Source of the DNA: Stutzerimonas stutzeri
GTDB taxonomy: Bacteria; Pseudomonadota; Gammaproteobacteria; Pseudomonadales; Pseudomonadaceae
Length of the DNA stretch: 64,000 nt
Direction of reading: 5' to 3'
NCBI GenBank assembly: GCA_002339675.1
Contig: DDKB01000016.1
Location: 62,001 to 126,000 of the forward strand
Part shown: piece after piece, positions 24,879-33,708 of the stretch
How positions within the stretch are numbered: the stretch's first letter is position 1
Layout of the letters: every line of letters begins with the position of its first letter
Notes under the pieces: generated by a model
Told to the model about the DNA's origin: nothing
Databases searched by the model: none
What the model saw: the letters and a program-made list of their open reading frames with translations, nothing else
Position numbers and translations under genes: made by a program

Positions 24879-25619
24879 ATGGACAAGATGCTTTACGTGG
24901 CGATGACCGGCGCAAGCCAGAACGCCCGCGCCCAGCAGGCACATGCCAACAACTTGGCGAACATCTCGACCACGGGCTTTCGTCGCGACTTCGAGCAGGC
25001 GCGGTCGATGCAGGTGTTCGGTGACACCTTTCCGGCGCGCGTCTATGCGATGACCGAGCGCCCCGGCACGGATTTTAGCTCCGGCACGCTGCAGGAAACC
25101 GGGCGCGACCTGGACGTTGCCGTCGAGGGCGACGGCTGGATCGCGGTGCAGGCGCCTGATGGCAGCGAGGCCTATGCCCGTACGGGCAGCCTGAACATCG
25201 ACACCCTCGGCATGCTTCGGACCGGCGACGGTTTGCCGGTGCTCGGCAATGCCGGTCCGATTGCCGTGCCGCCTGAAGAGAAAGTCGAAATTGGTGCTGA
25301 CGGTTCGATCAGCATCCGCGCCCTGGGCGAGGACCCGAACGTGGTGGTCACCGTGGACCGGCTGAAACTGGTCAACCCGGACCCGAAGCAATTGCAGAAA
25401 GGCACTGATGGCCTGATCCGCATGAAGGATGGCAAGCCCGTCGAGGCCGACGCTGGCGTTCGCGTGACCTCCGGTTTTCTCGAGGCGAGTAATGTCAACG
25501 CCGTGGCGGAGATGACCTCGATGCTGGCCTTGTCCCGCCAGTTCGAGCTGCACGTGAAAATGATGCGCACCGCGGAAGAAGATGGCGCCGCTGCGGCCCG
25601 AGTCTTGCAAATCAGCTAG
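24879..25619 (+). CDS. flgF: Flagellar proximal rod protein FlgF
   Basis: A 246-residue axial protein: MDKMLYVAMTGASQNARAQQ and HANNLANISTTGFRRDFEQA at the N terminus, a variable middle, and VNAVAEMTSMLALSRQFELH at the C terminus. AATGGAGG precedes the ATG. It forms part of the rod under FlgG. First gene of the flgFGHIJKL operon after the sigma-54 promoter. Confidence 0.96.
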   Translation: MDKMLYVAMTGASQNARAQQAHANNLANISTTGFRRDFEQARSMQVFGDTFPARVYAMTERPGTDFSSGTLQETGRDLDVAVEGDGWIAVQAPDGSEAYARTGSLNIDTLGMLRTGDGLPVLGNAGPIAVPPEEKVEIGADGSISIRALGEDPNVVVTVDRLKLVNPDPKQLQKGTDGLIRMKDGKPVEADAGVRVTSGFLEASNVNAVAEMTSMLALSRQFELHVKMMRTAEEDGAAAARVLQIS

Positions 25620-25664
25620 TAAACAACGCGTAGCGCCCAGATTCCGGCGCACGAGGAGAAAAAC

Positions 25665-26450
25665 ATGCTTCCAGCACTGTGGGTGAGTAAGACCGGTCTG
25701 TCCGCGCAGGACATGAACCTGACCACCATTTCCAACAACCTGGCCAACGTCTCGACCACGGGCTTCAAGAAAGACCGGGCCGAATTCCAGGACCTGCTGT
25801 ACCAGATCCGCCGTCAGCCGGGCGGACAATCCAGTCAGGACAGCGAGCTGCCGTCTGGTCTGCAGCTGGGTACGGGGGTCCGTATCGTTGGTACCCAGAA
25901 GCAGTTCACCGCGGGTAGCCTGCAGACCACCGAGCAGCCGCTCGACATGGCCATCAACGGCCGTGGCTTCTTTCAGGTCCTGCTGCCGGACGGCACCGTG
26001 TCCTACTCGCGCGACGGCAGCTTCCACCTGAACGCTGACGGCCAGATCGTCACCTCCAACGGGTACGCGCTGGAGCCGGCCATCGTCGTGCCGCCAGAAA
26101 CTCAGACCTTCACAGTGGGCGAAGACGGCACCGTATCCGTCACGACACTGGGCAATCCGGCGCCGCAAATCATCGGCAACATCCAGACCGCTGACTTCGT
26201 CAACCCGGCGGGCCTGCAGGCTATGGGCAGCAACCTGTTCCTGGAAACCGCCGCCAGCGGCGCGCCGCAGGTCAGCACGCCCGGCCTGAACGGCCTGGGC
26301 ACCGTGTTGCAGAACACCCTGGAAAACTCCAACGTCAGCGTGGTCGAGGAGCTGGTGAACATGATCACCACCCAGCGCGCCTACGAGATGAACTCGAAAG
26401 TCATTTCCACGGCCGACCAGATGCTGTCTTTCGTTACCCAGCAGCTGTAA
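25665..26450 (+). CDS. flgG: Flagellar distal rod protein FlgG
   Basis: A 261-residue rod subunit, the usual length: MLPALWVSKTGLSAQDMNLT, ISNNLANVSTTGFKKDRAEF, and the rod-specific YQIRRQPGGQSSQ loop that straightens the rod compared with the hook. The C-terminal helix SNVSVVEELVNMITTQRAYE is conserved. GAGGAG precedes the ATG. Confidence 0.97.
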   Translation: MLPALWVSKTGLSAQDMNLTTISNNLANVSTTGFKKDRAEFQDLLYQIRRQPGGQSSQDSELPSGLQLGTGVRIVGTQKQFTAGSLQTTEQPLDMAINGRGFFQVLLPDGTVSYSRDGSFHLNADGQIVTSNGYALEPAIVVPPETQTFTVGEDGTVSVTTLGNPAPQIIGNIQTADFVNPAGLQAMGSNLFLETAASGAPQVSTPGLNGLGTVLQNTLENSNVSVVEELVNMITTQRAYEMNSKVISTADQMLSFVTQQL

Positions 26451-26479
26451 TAGCAGTCAGCCGCTGGATTGAGGTGAAT

Positions 26480-27175
26480 ATGCGCCGCTTGTTGTCTGTT
26501 CTCTCCCTGATGCCTGTCGTGATTCTGTCCGGCTGCATGGCGCCTGCGCCCAAGCCCAATGATCCGTATTACTCCCCTGTGTTGCCGCGCACGCCGCTGC
26601 CAGCTGCGCAAAACAACGGGGCGATCTATCAGGCCGGGTTCGAAACCAATCTATATGACGACCGCAAGGCGTATCGGGTCGGTGACATCATCACCGTCAC
26701 GCTCAATGAGAAGACGCAGGCGAGCAAGAACTCCAACTCGAAGATCTCCAAGGACAGCAACGCCAATATCGGACTGGGTTCGCTGTTCGGCGGCGCCGTC
26801 TCCATGGCCAATCCGCTGACCGGCAACAAGATGAGCCTCGGCGCCGAATACGAGGCATCGCGTGATACCTCGGGCTCGGGTCAGGCAGGGCAGAGCAACA
26901 GCCTGTCCGGATCCATCACCGTGACCGTCTCTGACGTGCTGCCCAACGGCATCCTGGCGATCCGCGGCGAGAAGTGGATGACCCTGAACACCGGCGACGA
27001 GCTGGTACGCATCGCCGGCCTGGTGCGCTCGGACGACATCGCCACCGACAACACCGTGCCCTCGACGCGGATCGCCGACGCGCGCATTACTTATTCCGGT
27101 ACCGGCGCGTTCGCCGATGCCAGCCAGCCGGGTTGGCTGGATCGTTTCTTCATTAGCCCGTTGTGGCCCTTCTAA
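26480..27175 (+). CDS. flgH: Flagellar L-ring lipoprotein FlgH
   Basis: A 231-residue outer-membrane lipoprotein forming the L ring. The signal peptide ends in a lipobox LSGC with the acylated cysteine at residue 19. The family segment YRVGDIITVTLNEKTQASKN and the glycine-rich SLFGGAVSMANPL region follow. ATG 26480 is preferred to the in-frame GTG 26474 because GAGGTG forms the ribosome-binding site for it. Confidence 0.96.
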   Translation: MRRLLSVLSLMPVVILSGCMAPAPKPNDPYYSPVLPRTPLPAAQNNGAIYQAGFETNLYDDRKAYRVGDIITVTLNEKTQASKNSNSKISKDSNANIGLGSLFGGAVSMANPLTGNKMSLGAEYEASRDTSGSGQAGQSNSLSGSITVTVSDVLPNGILAIRGEKWMTLNTGDELVRIAGLVRSDDIATDNTVPSTRIADARITYSGTGAFADASQPGWLDRFFISPLWPF

Positions 27176-27188
27176 GCAGGTACAGGTA

Positions 27189-28292
27189 ATGAAACTGTTC
27201 AGCTCGATCCTGCTTGCCGTGTTGTGCGTCGCGGCCATCCCCGCTCACGCCGAGCGTTTGAAGGACATCGCCACCATCCAGGGCGTGCGCAGCAACCAGT
27301 TGATCGGCTACGGCCTGGTGGTCGGCCTCAACGGCAGCGGTGACCAGACCACCCAGACGCCATTTACCGTGCAGACCTTCAACAACATGATGGCGCAGTT
27401 CGGCATCAAGGTGCCGGCCGGCGGCAATGTCCAGTTGAAGAACGTCGCGGCGGTGTCGATTCATGCCGAGTTGCCGCCGTTCGCCAAGCCGGGCCAGACC
27501 ATCGACATCACCGTGTCATCGATCGGCAACGCCAAGAGCTTGCGCGGTGGCAGCCTGCTGATGGCACCGCTCAAGGGTATCGACGGCAATGTCTATGCCA
27601 TCGCCCAGGGCAACCTCGTTGTCGGCGGCTTCGATGCCGGCGGTGCCGATGGCTCGCGCATTACCGTCAATATCCCTTCGGCCGGGCGGATCCCCGGTGG
27701 CGCGACGGTCGAGCGGCCGGTGCCGAGCGCCTTCAACCAGGGCAATACCCTGACGATGAACCTCAATCGCCCGGATTTCACCACCGCGAAGAACATTGTC
27801 GACCACATCAATGAACTGCTTGGCCCGGGCGTCGCGCAGGCGCTCGACGGTGGATCGATCAGCATCACCGCACCGCTGGACCCAAGCCAGCGAGTCGATT
27901 ACTTGTCCATCCTGGAGAACCTTGAAGTAGACGTTGGTCAGGCGGTGGCCAAGGTCATCATCAATTCGCGTACCGGCACCATCGTCATCGGCCAGAACGT
28001 TCGCGTGCAGCCGGCTGCGGTGACCCACGGCAGCCTGACCGTGACCATCTCCGAGGATCCGCAGGTCAGCCAGCCCAACCCGCTGTCCGACGGCCAGACG
28101 GTGGTGGTGCCCAACTCCAAGGTCAAGGCCGAGCAGGAAGCCAAGCCAATGTTCAAGTTCGGCCCCGGGACCACGCTGGACGAAATCGTGCGAGCGGTGA
28201 ATCAGGTGGGCGCTGCGCCCAGTGACCTGATGGCCATTCTCGAAGCACTCAAGCAGGCCGGTGCGCTGCAAGCAGACCTGATCGTGATCTGA
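27189..28292 (+). CDS. flgI: Flagellar P-ring protein FlgI
   Basis: A 367-residue periplasmic ring subunit with signal peptide (LFSSILLAVLCVAAIPAHA) and the conserved mature start ERLKDIATIQGVRSNQLIGY. The later DVGQAVAKVIINSRTGTIVI and C-terminal ILEALKQAGALQADLIVI segments are also conserved. ATG 27189 gives a proper signal peptide; the longer frame overlaps flgH. It assembles with help of FlgA. Confidence 0.96.
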   Translation: MKLFSSILLAVLCVAAIPAHAERLKDIATIQGVRSNQLIGYGLVVGLNGSGDQTTQTPFTVQTFNNMMAQFGIKVPAGGNVQLKNVAAVSIHAELPPFAKPGQTIDITVSSIGNAKSLRGGSLLMAPLKGIDGNVYAIAQGNLVVGGFDAGGADGSRITVNIPSAGRIPGGATVERPVPSAFNQGNTLTMNLNRPDFTTAKNIVDHINELLGPGVAQALDGGSISITAPLDPSQRVDYLSILENLEVDVGQAVAKVIINSRTGTIVIGQNVRVQPAAVTHGSLTVTISEDPQVSQPNPLSDGQTVVVPNSKVKAEQEAKPMFKFGPGTTLDEIVRAVNQVGAAPSDLMAILEALKQAGALQADLIVI

Positions 28293-28302
28293 GGACGGGG
28301 CC

Positions 28303-29484
28303 ATGGAAAATCGTCTTGGCGTGAGTCGGACCACACCGGATAGCGGAAGCTACTCAGACCTGAACCGGCTGAACCAGCTCAAGGTCGGCAAGGATCGTGA
28401 TGGCGAGGAGAACGTGCGCAAGGTCGCACAGGAATTCGAGTCGCTGTTCATGAACGAAATGCTCAAGTCGATGCGTTCGGCCACCGACGTCATGGCCCAG
28501 GACAACCCGTTCAACAGCCAGGCCAGCAAGCAATACCAGGACATGCACGACCAGCAGCTCTCCGTGACGCTGTCCAAGGAGGGCGGCGGCATCGGGCTCG
28601 CCGACGTGCTGGTCCGGCAGCTCGCCAAGCAGCAGAAACCCAGTGACAAGCCCAACCCCTTCGCCCAGGCCGAGGCCATCGGCCGGCCGGGCGTGTCGTC
28701 CGCGGTAGCTGCCGCGCCGGCGGAGGTGGAGCCGGGCCGCAACGACGTCGCACTGCTCAACCAGCGCCGCCTGGCATTGCCGGGGCGGCTGGCCGAGCGT
28801 TTCCACGCACCGGTCGAGTCGAATGCGCCGGTCGAACAGATCAACCTGAAAGGCGAGGCGCAACCACTTGTCGACCTCGACTGGAAACCGGCGACCACCT
28901 TCGTCCCGCCGAAGGATGCGCCGCTGACAATCAACGGCGTGGACGCGAACGCGCCTGGCAAGACGCGCTTCAGTTCACCGGCCGAGTTCATCGCGACCAT
29001 GCTGCCGATGGCCGAGAAGGCGGCCAAGCGACTTGGCGTCGAGCCGCGGTTCCTGGTGGCGCAGGCGGCGCTGGAGACCGGCTGGGGCAAGTCGCTGATC
29101 AAGCAGAAAGACGGCAGCAATAGCCACAACCTGTTCGGCATCAAGGCGACCGGCTGGCAAGGGGAGTCCGCCAAGGTGACCACCACCGAGTACGTCAACG
29201 GCAAGCCGACCAAGCAGGTCGCGGGCTTTCGCGCCTATGACTCCTTTGAACAGAGTTTCAACGACTACGTCCGCATGCTGGAAAACAACGACCGCTACAA
29301 ACCGGCCATTCAGGTGGCCAGTGCTTCGGGTAACTCGGAGCGCTTCGTCCATGAATTGCAGCGGGCCGGTTACGCGACCGATCCGCAGTACGCGCGCAAG
29401 ATCAACCAGATTGCGCGCAAGGTGCAGACCTACCAGACCATCGCCGACGCCAGTGCGTCGCCTGCCGTACGGACCAGGGGTTAA
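28303..29484 (+). CDS. flgJ: Peptidoglycan hydrolase/rod cap FlgJ
   Basis: A dual-domain, 393-residue protein. The N-terminal rod-scaffold domain (VAQEFESLFMNEMLKSMRSA) caps the growing rod. The C-terminal glucosaminidase domain (FLVAQAALETGWGKSL, catalytic Glu258; SHNLFGIKA) opens the peptidoglycan. A low-complexity linker (about residues 115-215) joins them. GAGGACGGGGCC precedes the ATG. flgK starts 4 nt after its stop. Confidence 0.95.
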   Translation: MENRLGVSRTTPDSGSYSDLNRLNQLKVGKDRDGEENVRKVAQEFESLFMNEMLKSMRSATDVMAQDNPFNSQASKQYQDMHDQQLSVTLSKEGGGIGLADVLVRQLAKQQKPSDKPNPFAQAEAIGRPGVSSAVAAAPAEVEPGRNDVALLNQRRLALPGRLAERFHAPVESNAPVEQINLKGEAQPLVDLDWKPATTFVPPKDAPLTINGVDANAPGKTRFSSPAEFIATMLPMAEKAAKRLGVEPRFLVAQAALETGWGKSLIKQKDGSNSHNLFGIKATGWQGESAKVTTTEYVNGKPTKQVAGFRAYDSFEQSFNDYVRMLENNDRYKPAIQVASASGNSERFVHELQRAGYATDPQYARKINQIARKVQTYQTIADASASPAVRTRG

Positions 29485-29487
29485 ATC

Positions 29488-31506
29488 GTGGCTGATCTTC
29501 TCAATATCGGCCTCAGCGGCCTGAGTGCCAGCAAGAGCCAGTTGTCGGTCACCGGCCACAACATCAGTAACGTCAACACGCCCGGCTTCAGCCGGCAGGA
29601 TGCCTCGCAAGCGACGCGCACACCGCAATTCAGCGGCGCGGGCTACGTCGGCTCGGGCACGACGCTGGTGGAAATCCGTCGCAGCTATAGCGAATTCCTG
29701 ACCAGCCAGTTACGCAGCAGCACCTCGCTGAGCAGCGACGTGGAGGCTTATAAGAGCCAGATCGACCAGCTCGACTCGCTGCTGGCCGGCAGCACAACCG
29801 GCATCACGCCCTCGTTGCAGAAGTTCTTTTCGGCACTGCAAACGGCGGCGGAAGACCCTGCCAATATTCCGGCGCGTCAACTGGTGCTCGCCGAATCGGA
29901 AGGGCTGGCCCGCCGATTCAATACGGTGTCGGATCGGCTGAGCGAGCAAAACAATTTCACCAACAAGCAGATGGCCGCCGTTACCGATCAGATCAACCGT
30001 CTGGCCGGCAGCATCGGTAGCCTGAACAATGCCATCGCCACTGCGTCGGCCAATGGCAAGCAGCCCAATGACCTGCTGGACGCGCGTGATGAGGCGGTCC
30101 GTCAGCTGTCGACCTATATCGGCGTCTCCGTCACGCCGCAAGATGACAACAGCTTCAACATTTCGGTGGGTACCGGCCAGCCACTCGTGGTGGGCAGTAC
30201 AGTCAGCAAGCTCGAAGTCGTACCGGGTCAGGGCGATCCGAATCGCCATGAAGTTCAGTTCGTCAGCGGCAGTTCGCGTCAGGGTATTACCTCACAGATC
30301 ACCGGCGGCGAGCTGGGTGGCTTGATTCGCTATCGCAGTGAAGTGTTGGACTCGACGATGAACTCGTTGGGCCGGCTGGCCTTGTCAGTAAGCGATCAGG
30401 TCAATACCCAGTTGAAGCAGGGATTGGATCTTAAGGGGCAGGTGGGTAAAGCGCTGTTCGGTGACTTCAACAATGCCGCGTTGGCTAAATTGAGGGTCAA
30501 CCCCTTCGCTGGGAACACGAGTACGGCACAGCCTCTGCTGAATATCACCAACACCAGCGCTCTGACCACCAGCGATTACCAGATGGAGTACGACGGAGCC
30601 GCTTACAAGGTGCGGCGACTCAGCGATAGCCAGGTCATGACCGTAGCAGGCGCGCCGACGGGCCCGCTGACATTCACGGACGACCAGGGCAGGGATCAGG
30701 GGTTTGAGATTGAGCTGGGCAGTCCCCTGCCTGCGCCCGGCGACAAGTTCACATTGCAGCCGACGCGCCGCGGTGCTGCCGACATCGGTGTCACGCTCGA
30801 TCAGGCGGATCAGCTCGCGTTCGCCGCGCCTGTCAGGGTTCAGAGCGCGCTGCAGAACGGGGGTAATGGCGTCGTCGCTCAGCCCAACTTGCTTTCGGCA
30901 CCGGCACCAATCGACGCGGCGGCGCTATCGGCGGCATTCGAGGGGTTGAAGCTGACCTACGACGGGACCGGCCTGGTGTTACCGGCCACTGCACCGGCGG
31001 GGTTGACCTTGTCGCCTGCAACAATCACGGCGGGGCAGACCAATACGCTCAACCTGACGCTGACCACCGGAACCGCACCCAACGAAGAGCAATACAGCTT
31101 CGAGTTCACCGTCAGCGGCCGCCCTGCGGTAAATGACAGCTTCACCTTCAATTTCAATCAGAACGGCGTGTCCGACAACCGGAACGCGTTGAAGCTGGTC
31201 GATCTGCAAACGAAACAAACCGTTGGCGTCGACGCGGGTACGGCTGGCTCAGGCTTCAGCTTCACCGATGGCTACGGCGAACTGGTCGAGCGTGTCGGTA
31301 CGCTGACGGCGCAGTCCCGTATGGACAGTGAAGCGACTGGAGCCATTCTGAAACAGGCGACGGACAATCGGGACTCGCTCTCGGGCGTCAACCTCGACGA
31401 GGAAGCGGCGAATCTGATCAAGTTCGAGCAGTACTACAACGCCTCGGCCCAGATCATTCAAGTTGCCCGCTCCATGTTCGATACATTGATCAGCACCTTC
31501 AGGTAA
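29488..31506 (+). CDS. flgK: Hook-associated protein 1 FlgK
   Basis: A 672-residue junction protein (P. aeruginosa FlgK is about 680). It has the axial N terminus MADLLNIGLSGLSASKSQLS with HNISNVNTPGFSRQ, and the C terminus VNLDEEAANLIKFEQYYNAS. The start is GTG 29488, 3 nt after the flgJ stop, so coupling is likely. Middle domains are variable. It is exported with FlgN as chaperone. Confidence 0.96.
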   Translation: MADLLNIGLSGLSASKSQLSVTGHNISNVNTPGFSRQDASQATRTPQFSGAGYVGSGTTLVEIRRSYSEFLTSQLRSSTSLSSDVEAYKSQIDQLDSLLAGSTTGITPSLQKFFSALQTAAEDPANIPARQLVLAESEGLARRFNTVSDRLSEQNNFTNKQMAAVTDQINRLAGSIGSLNNAIATASANGKQPNDLLDARDEAVRQLSTYIGVSVTPQDDNSFNISVGTGQPLVVGSTVSKLEVVPGQGDPNRHEVQFVSGSSRQGITSQITGGELGGLIRYRSEVLDSTMNSLGRLALSVSDQVNTQLKQGLDLKGQVGKALFGDFNNAALAKLRVNPFAGNTSTAQPLLNITNTSALTTSDYQMEYDGAAYKVRRLSDSQVMTVAGAPTGPLTFTDDQGRDQGFEIELGSPLPAPGDKFTLQPTRRGAADIGVTLDQADQLAFAAPVRVQSALQNGGNGVVAQPNLLSAPAPIDAAALSAAFEGLKLTYDGTGLVLPATAPAGLTLSPATITAGQTNTLNLTLTTGTAPNEEQYSFEFTVSGRPAVNDSFTFNFNQNGVSDNRNALKLVDLQTKQTVGVDAGTAGSGFSFTDGYGELVERVGTLTAQSRMDSEATGAILKQATDNRDSLSGVNLDEEAANLIKFEQYYNASAQIIQVARSMFDTLISTFR

Positions 31507-31517
31507 CAGGCCCGCCC

Positions 31518-32789
31518 ATGCGCATCTCGACCATACAAGCGTTCAATAACGGCGTAACCGGTATCCAGCGCAACTACTCCAACGCCACCCGCACGCAGGA
31601 GCAGATCAGCACGGGCAACCGCATCCTGACGCCAGCGGACGACCCGGTTGCTTCGGTACGGCTGCTGCAGCTCGAGCAACAGCAGAATGTATTGTCCCAG
31701 TATGACTCGAACCTGACCGCCGCGAAAAACAGCCTCACCCAGGAAGAGGTCACCCTGAACTCGGTCAACACCGTTCTGCAGCGTGTGCGTGAGCTGGCGG
31801 TACAGGCGGGCAATGGTGCGCTGGATCCCCAGGATCGCAAGTCGATCGCGGCGGAGCTGGGCGAGCGCGAGGATGAGTTGCTCTCGTTGATGAACACCCG
31901 TAACGCGCGCGGCGAGTATTTGTTCTCGGGCTTCCAGGGCAAGACGCAACCATTCGTTCGCGGTGCCGATGGCAGCTACAGCTATCAGGGCGACGAGGGG
32001 CAGCGGAAGCTTCAGATCGCGAGTTCGTTAGGTATTCCGATTAGCGATAACGGCAAGTCGATTTTCGAGAGCGTAACCAATGCTGGGCGGCTGAAGAGCC
32101 AGCCCGACGCAGCGTTTCCGACCGGTTCGACGCTGTCGGTTTCAGCGCCTCTCGTCAGTGACGAGGTGGCATTTTCCGGGGCGAATGGTTTTCCTGCCAA
32201 TGGCGTTCAGCTCCAGTTCAACGCTGACGGTAGCTACGATATTTACGAGCTGGACAGCAGTGGAACACCCGCCACCGTGCCGCTAACGGATGGGACTGGT
32301 CTGAAAATGGATGATGATCCGCGCAAGAGCGATTCGTTGGTTTTTCGTGGTGTAACGTTACAGCTCGACGGTGCGGCGGCGGGAGGGGAGGCGGTGAATA
32401 TCACGCCAAAGCTATCTGGTTCCGGTGAAATACAGCAAAAACAAGGCATTCTCGACACCATCGCCAATCTCCGTTCCTCTCTGGAAAATCCCTCTAATGG
32501 CAATACCGACGTCCGCGACGCCGTTGCCGTTGCCCTGACCAACCTCGACCACGGGATGGTCAGCGTTGACCAGGCGCGCGGCAATATCGGTGCGCGGCTG
32601 AATGTGATCGAGAGTACGCAGACTGACAATGAGGACGTCACGCTGGTCAACAAGGGCGTCCAGGCCGATCTGCGCGAACTGGACTATGCCGAGGCCTTGT
32701 CGCGCCTGTCCATGCAGACAGTGGTACTTGAGGCCGCCCAGCAAAGTTATGTGAAGATCGCCGGACTGAGTTTGTTCAACAAGATGTAA
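31518..32789 (+). CDS. flgL: Hook-associated protein 3 FlgL
   Basis: A 423-residue flagellin-like protein: MRISTIQAFNNGVTGIQRNY, QISTGNRILTPADDPVASV at the N terminus, and LDYAEALSRLSMQTVVLEAA at the C terminus. It is the second hook-filament junction protein. It ends the flgF-L operon. In many pseudomonads flagellin or glycosylation genes follow, but here the next gene is a comEA-like gene. Confidence 0.96.
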   Translation: MRISTIQAFNNGVTGIQRNYSNATRTQEQISTGNRILTPADDPVASVRLLQLEQQQNVLSQYDSNLTAAKNSLTQEEVTLNSVNTVLQRVRELAVQAGNGALDPQDRKSIAAELGEREDELLSLMNTRNARGEYLFSGFQGKTQPFVRGADGSYSYQGDEGQRKLQIASSLGIPISDNGKSIFESVTNAGRLKSQPDAAFPTGSTLSVSAPLVSDEVAFSGANGFPANGVQLQFNADGSYDIYELDSSGTPATVPLTDGTGLKMDDDPRKSDSLVFRGVTLQLDGAAAGGEAVNITPKLSGSGEIQQKQGILDTIANLRSSLENPSNGNTDVRDAVAVALTNLDHGMVSVDQARGNIGARLNVIESTQTDNEDVTLVNKGVQADLRELDYAEALSRLSMQTVVLEAAQQSYVKIAGLSLFNKM

Positions 32790-32833
32790 TGGCAGGCATA
32801 GCGGGGAGCAGGTCACAGAATTCCGATCGGGAT

Positions 32834-32861
32834 TTGACTGCCCTGCGACGGGGGTTAGAGT
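32834..32861 (+). promoter_or_regulatory. Probable sigma-70 promoter of the comEA-like gene
   Basis: TTGACT (32834-32839), 16 nt, then TAGAGT (32856-32861). The ATG lies about 57 nt downstream. Confidence 0.45.
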
Positions 32862-32918
32862 GACCAGGCGGCGCATGGAGTACCGCGCCGTCAATCTTCC
32901 CAACATAAGGACGTGATC

Positions 32919-33233
32919 ATGATTAAGTCTCTGCTTTCCGCCACGCTTTTCGCCTGCGTTGCCAGCCTGTCCGCCGGTACCTTCGCAGCCACGGCCGAGC
33001 CGGTCGGCTCCGCGCAGGTCGCTGCCGTGCAGTCCGCCTCCGTTGCGCTCAACACTGCAGATGTCGACACGTTGACCCGCGAGCTGAAAGGCATCGGTGC
33101 CACAAAGGCGAAAGCGATCGTCGATTATCGCGAGGCCAATGGCCCGTTCACGTCAGTGGACGATCTGCTTGAAGTGAAGGGCATCGGCGCGGCGACGCTG
33201 GAGAAGAACCGCGCCAAGCTGACCCTCAACTGA
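32919..33233 (+). CDS. ComEA-type helix-hairpin-helix protein
   Basis: A 104-residue exported protein with signal peptide (MIKSLLSATLFACVASLSA) and a C-terminal pair of HhH motifs (LNTADVDTLTRELKGIGATK, FTSVDDLLEVKGIGAATLEK). Such proteins bind DNA non-specifically in the periplasm, and ComEA orthologues pull DNA in during natural transformation. P. stutzeri is known to be naturally competent; a role here is inference. ATG 32919 is used because AAGG lies 8 nt upstream, versus 2 nt for the in-frame GTG 32913. A terminator follows. Confidence 0.88.
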   Translation: MIKSLLSATLFACVASLSAGTFAATAEPVGSAQVAAVQSASVALNTADVDTLTRELKGIGATKAKAIVDYREANGPFTSVDDLLEVKGIGAATLEKNRAKLTLN

Positions 33234-33249
33234 CTCTTCCCTGCGCTTC

Positions 33250-33278
33250 AAAAAAGCCGGTCAATGACCGGCTTTTTT
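33250..33278. terminator. Bidirectional intrinsic terminator after comEA
   Basis: AAAAAAGCCGGTCA and TGACCGGCTTTTTT form a 14-bp stem with A- and T-runs on both sides, starting 17 nt after the stop. Confidence 0.92.
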
Positions 33279-33552
33279 ATGCCCGGATGAACGGCGTCGT
33301 CGGGGCCGCCCTTTTTTTTGTATACCGCCCCGCACCGAGGCGTCCCGCCACCGGATGAACGCAATGCGCTCGCCGGAGGTCATCACTAGAACGGGAGGCT
33401 GATAATGTCTAGTCCTTTTCAGAGCAAAACGGCTTTAAAAAAGGATTGACATGTTACGGTTATGCACATTCCGTCGCACCGTGCGCGGTACCGTCCGATG
33501 TCAGGCCGCAGGCGTTGCGGCAAAAATATAAGTTGCTGATTTTAAAGAGTTT
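33279..33552. other. Intergenic region with repeats, poly-T hairpin and palindromes
   Basis: No confident gene. It contains an 11-bp direct repeat CCGGATGAACG (33283-33293 and 33351-33361). A weak GGC-rich hairpin is followed by eight T (33312-33319). A TTGACA hexamer (33446-33451) has no good -10 at the right distance. Two small palindromes follow: CGCAC-C-GTGCG (33475-33485) and GCCGCA...TGCGGC (about 33505-33521). A 14-codon reading frame with a good ribosome-binding site is listed separately. The region is richer in A/T than its neighbours. Confidence 0.5.
33404..33448 (+). CDS. Possible 14-residue leader peptide
   Basis: ATG 33404 is preceded by GGGAGG with 5-nt spacing and encodes MSSPFQSKTALKKD, ending in TGA that overlaps a TTGACA hexamer. 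The ribosome-binding site is better than that of many real genes nearby, but a frame of 14 codons is easily random. No regulatory amino-acid run is seen. Confidence 0.25.
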
Positions 33553-33708
33553 ATGAAGGATGAACAAAAACCCATCGATCTGTTGGAAGGCCGCGTCAGC
33601 CGGGCCTTCGGGGCAGTCATCCAGTATCTGTTCACAAGGTTATCCACAGCTTTTGTGGATAACCCAGCGGCGTTTCTAGGGCGCGGTTTTCAAGGAGGCA
33701 CCTCATGA
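33553..33708 (+). CDS. Possible 51-residue protein overlapping the DUF1232 gene start
   Basis: From ATG 33553 the frame reads MKDEQKPIDLLEGRVSRAFG and stops with TGA inside the ATGA that starts the DUF1232 gene. Codon bias is mixed: the first 26 codons look coding (mostly C/G in third position after codon 6), the last half does not. Only a weak AAAGAG lies upstream. The DnaA-box palindrome lies inside this frame. It could be a translationally coupled small protein or an accident. Confidence 0.3.
   Translation: MKDEQKPIDLLEGRVSRAFGAVIQYLFTRLSTAFVDNPAAFLGRGFQGGTS
33628..33662. other. Inverted pair of perfect DnaA boxes plus a degenerate third
   Basis: TTATCCACA at 33640-33648 and its exact reverse complement TGTGGATAA at 33654-33662 are separated by 5 nt. 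Both match the strict DnaA-box consensus TTATNCACA. CTGTTCACA at 33628-33636 matches 7/9 in the same orientation as the first. They could form a hairpin in RNA as well as a DnaA-binding site in DNA. Confidence 0.6.

Noticed and set aside
33446..33474. TTGACA hexamer as a promoter of the DUF1232 gene
   Set aside because: No -10 element at 15-19 nt; only TATGCA occurs at 9 nt, which is too close.
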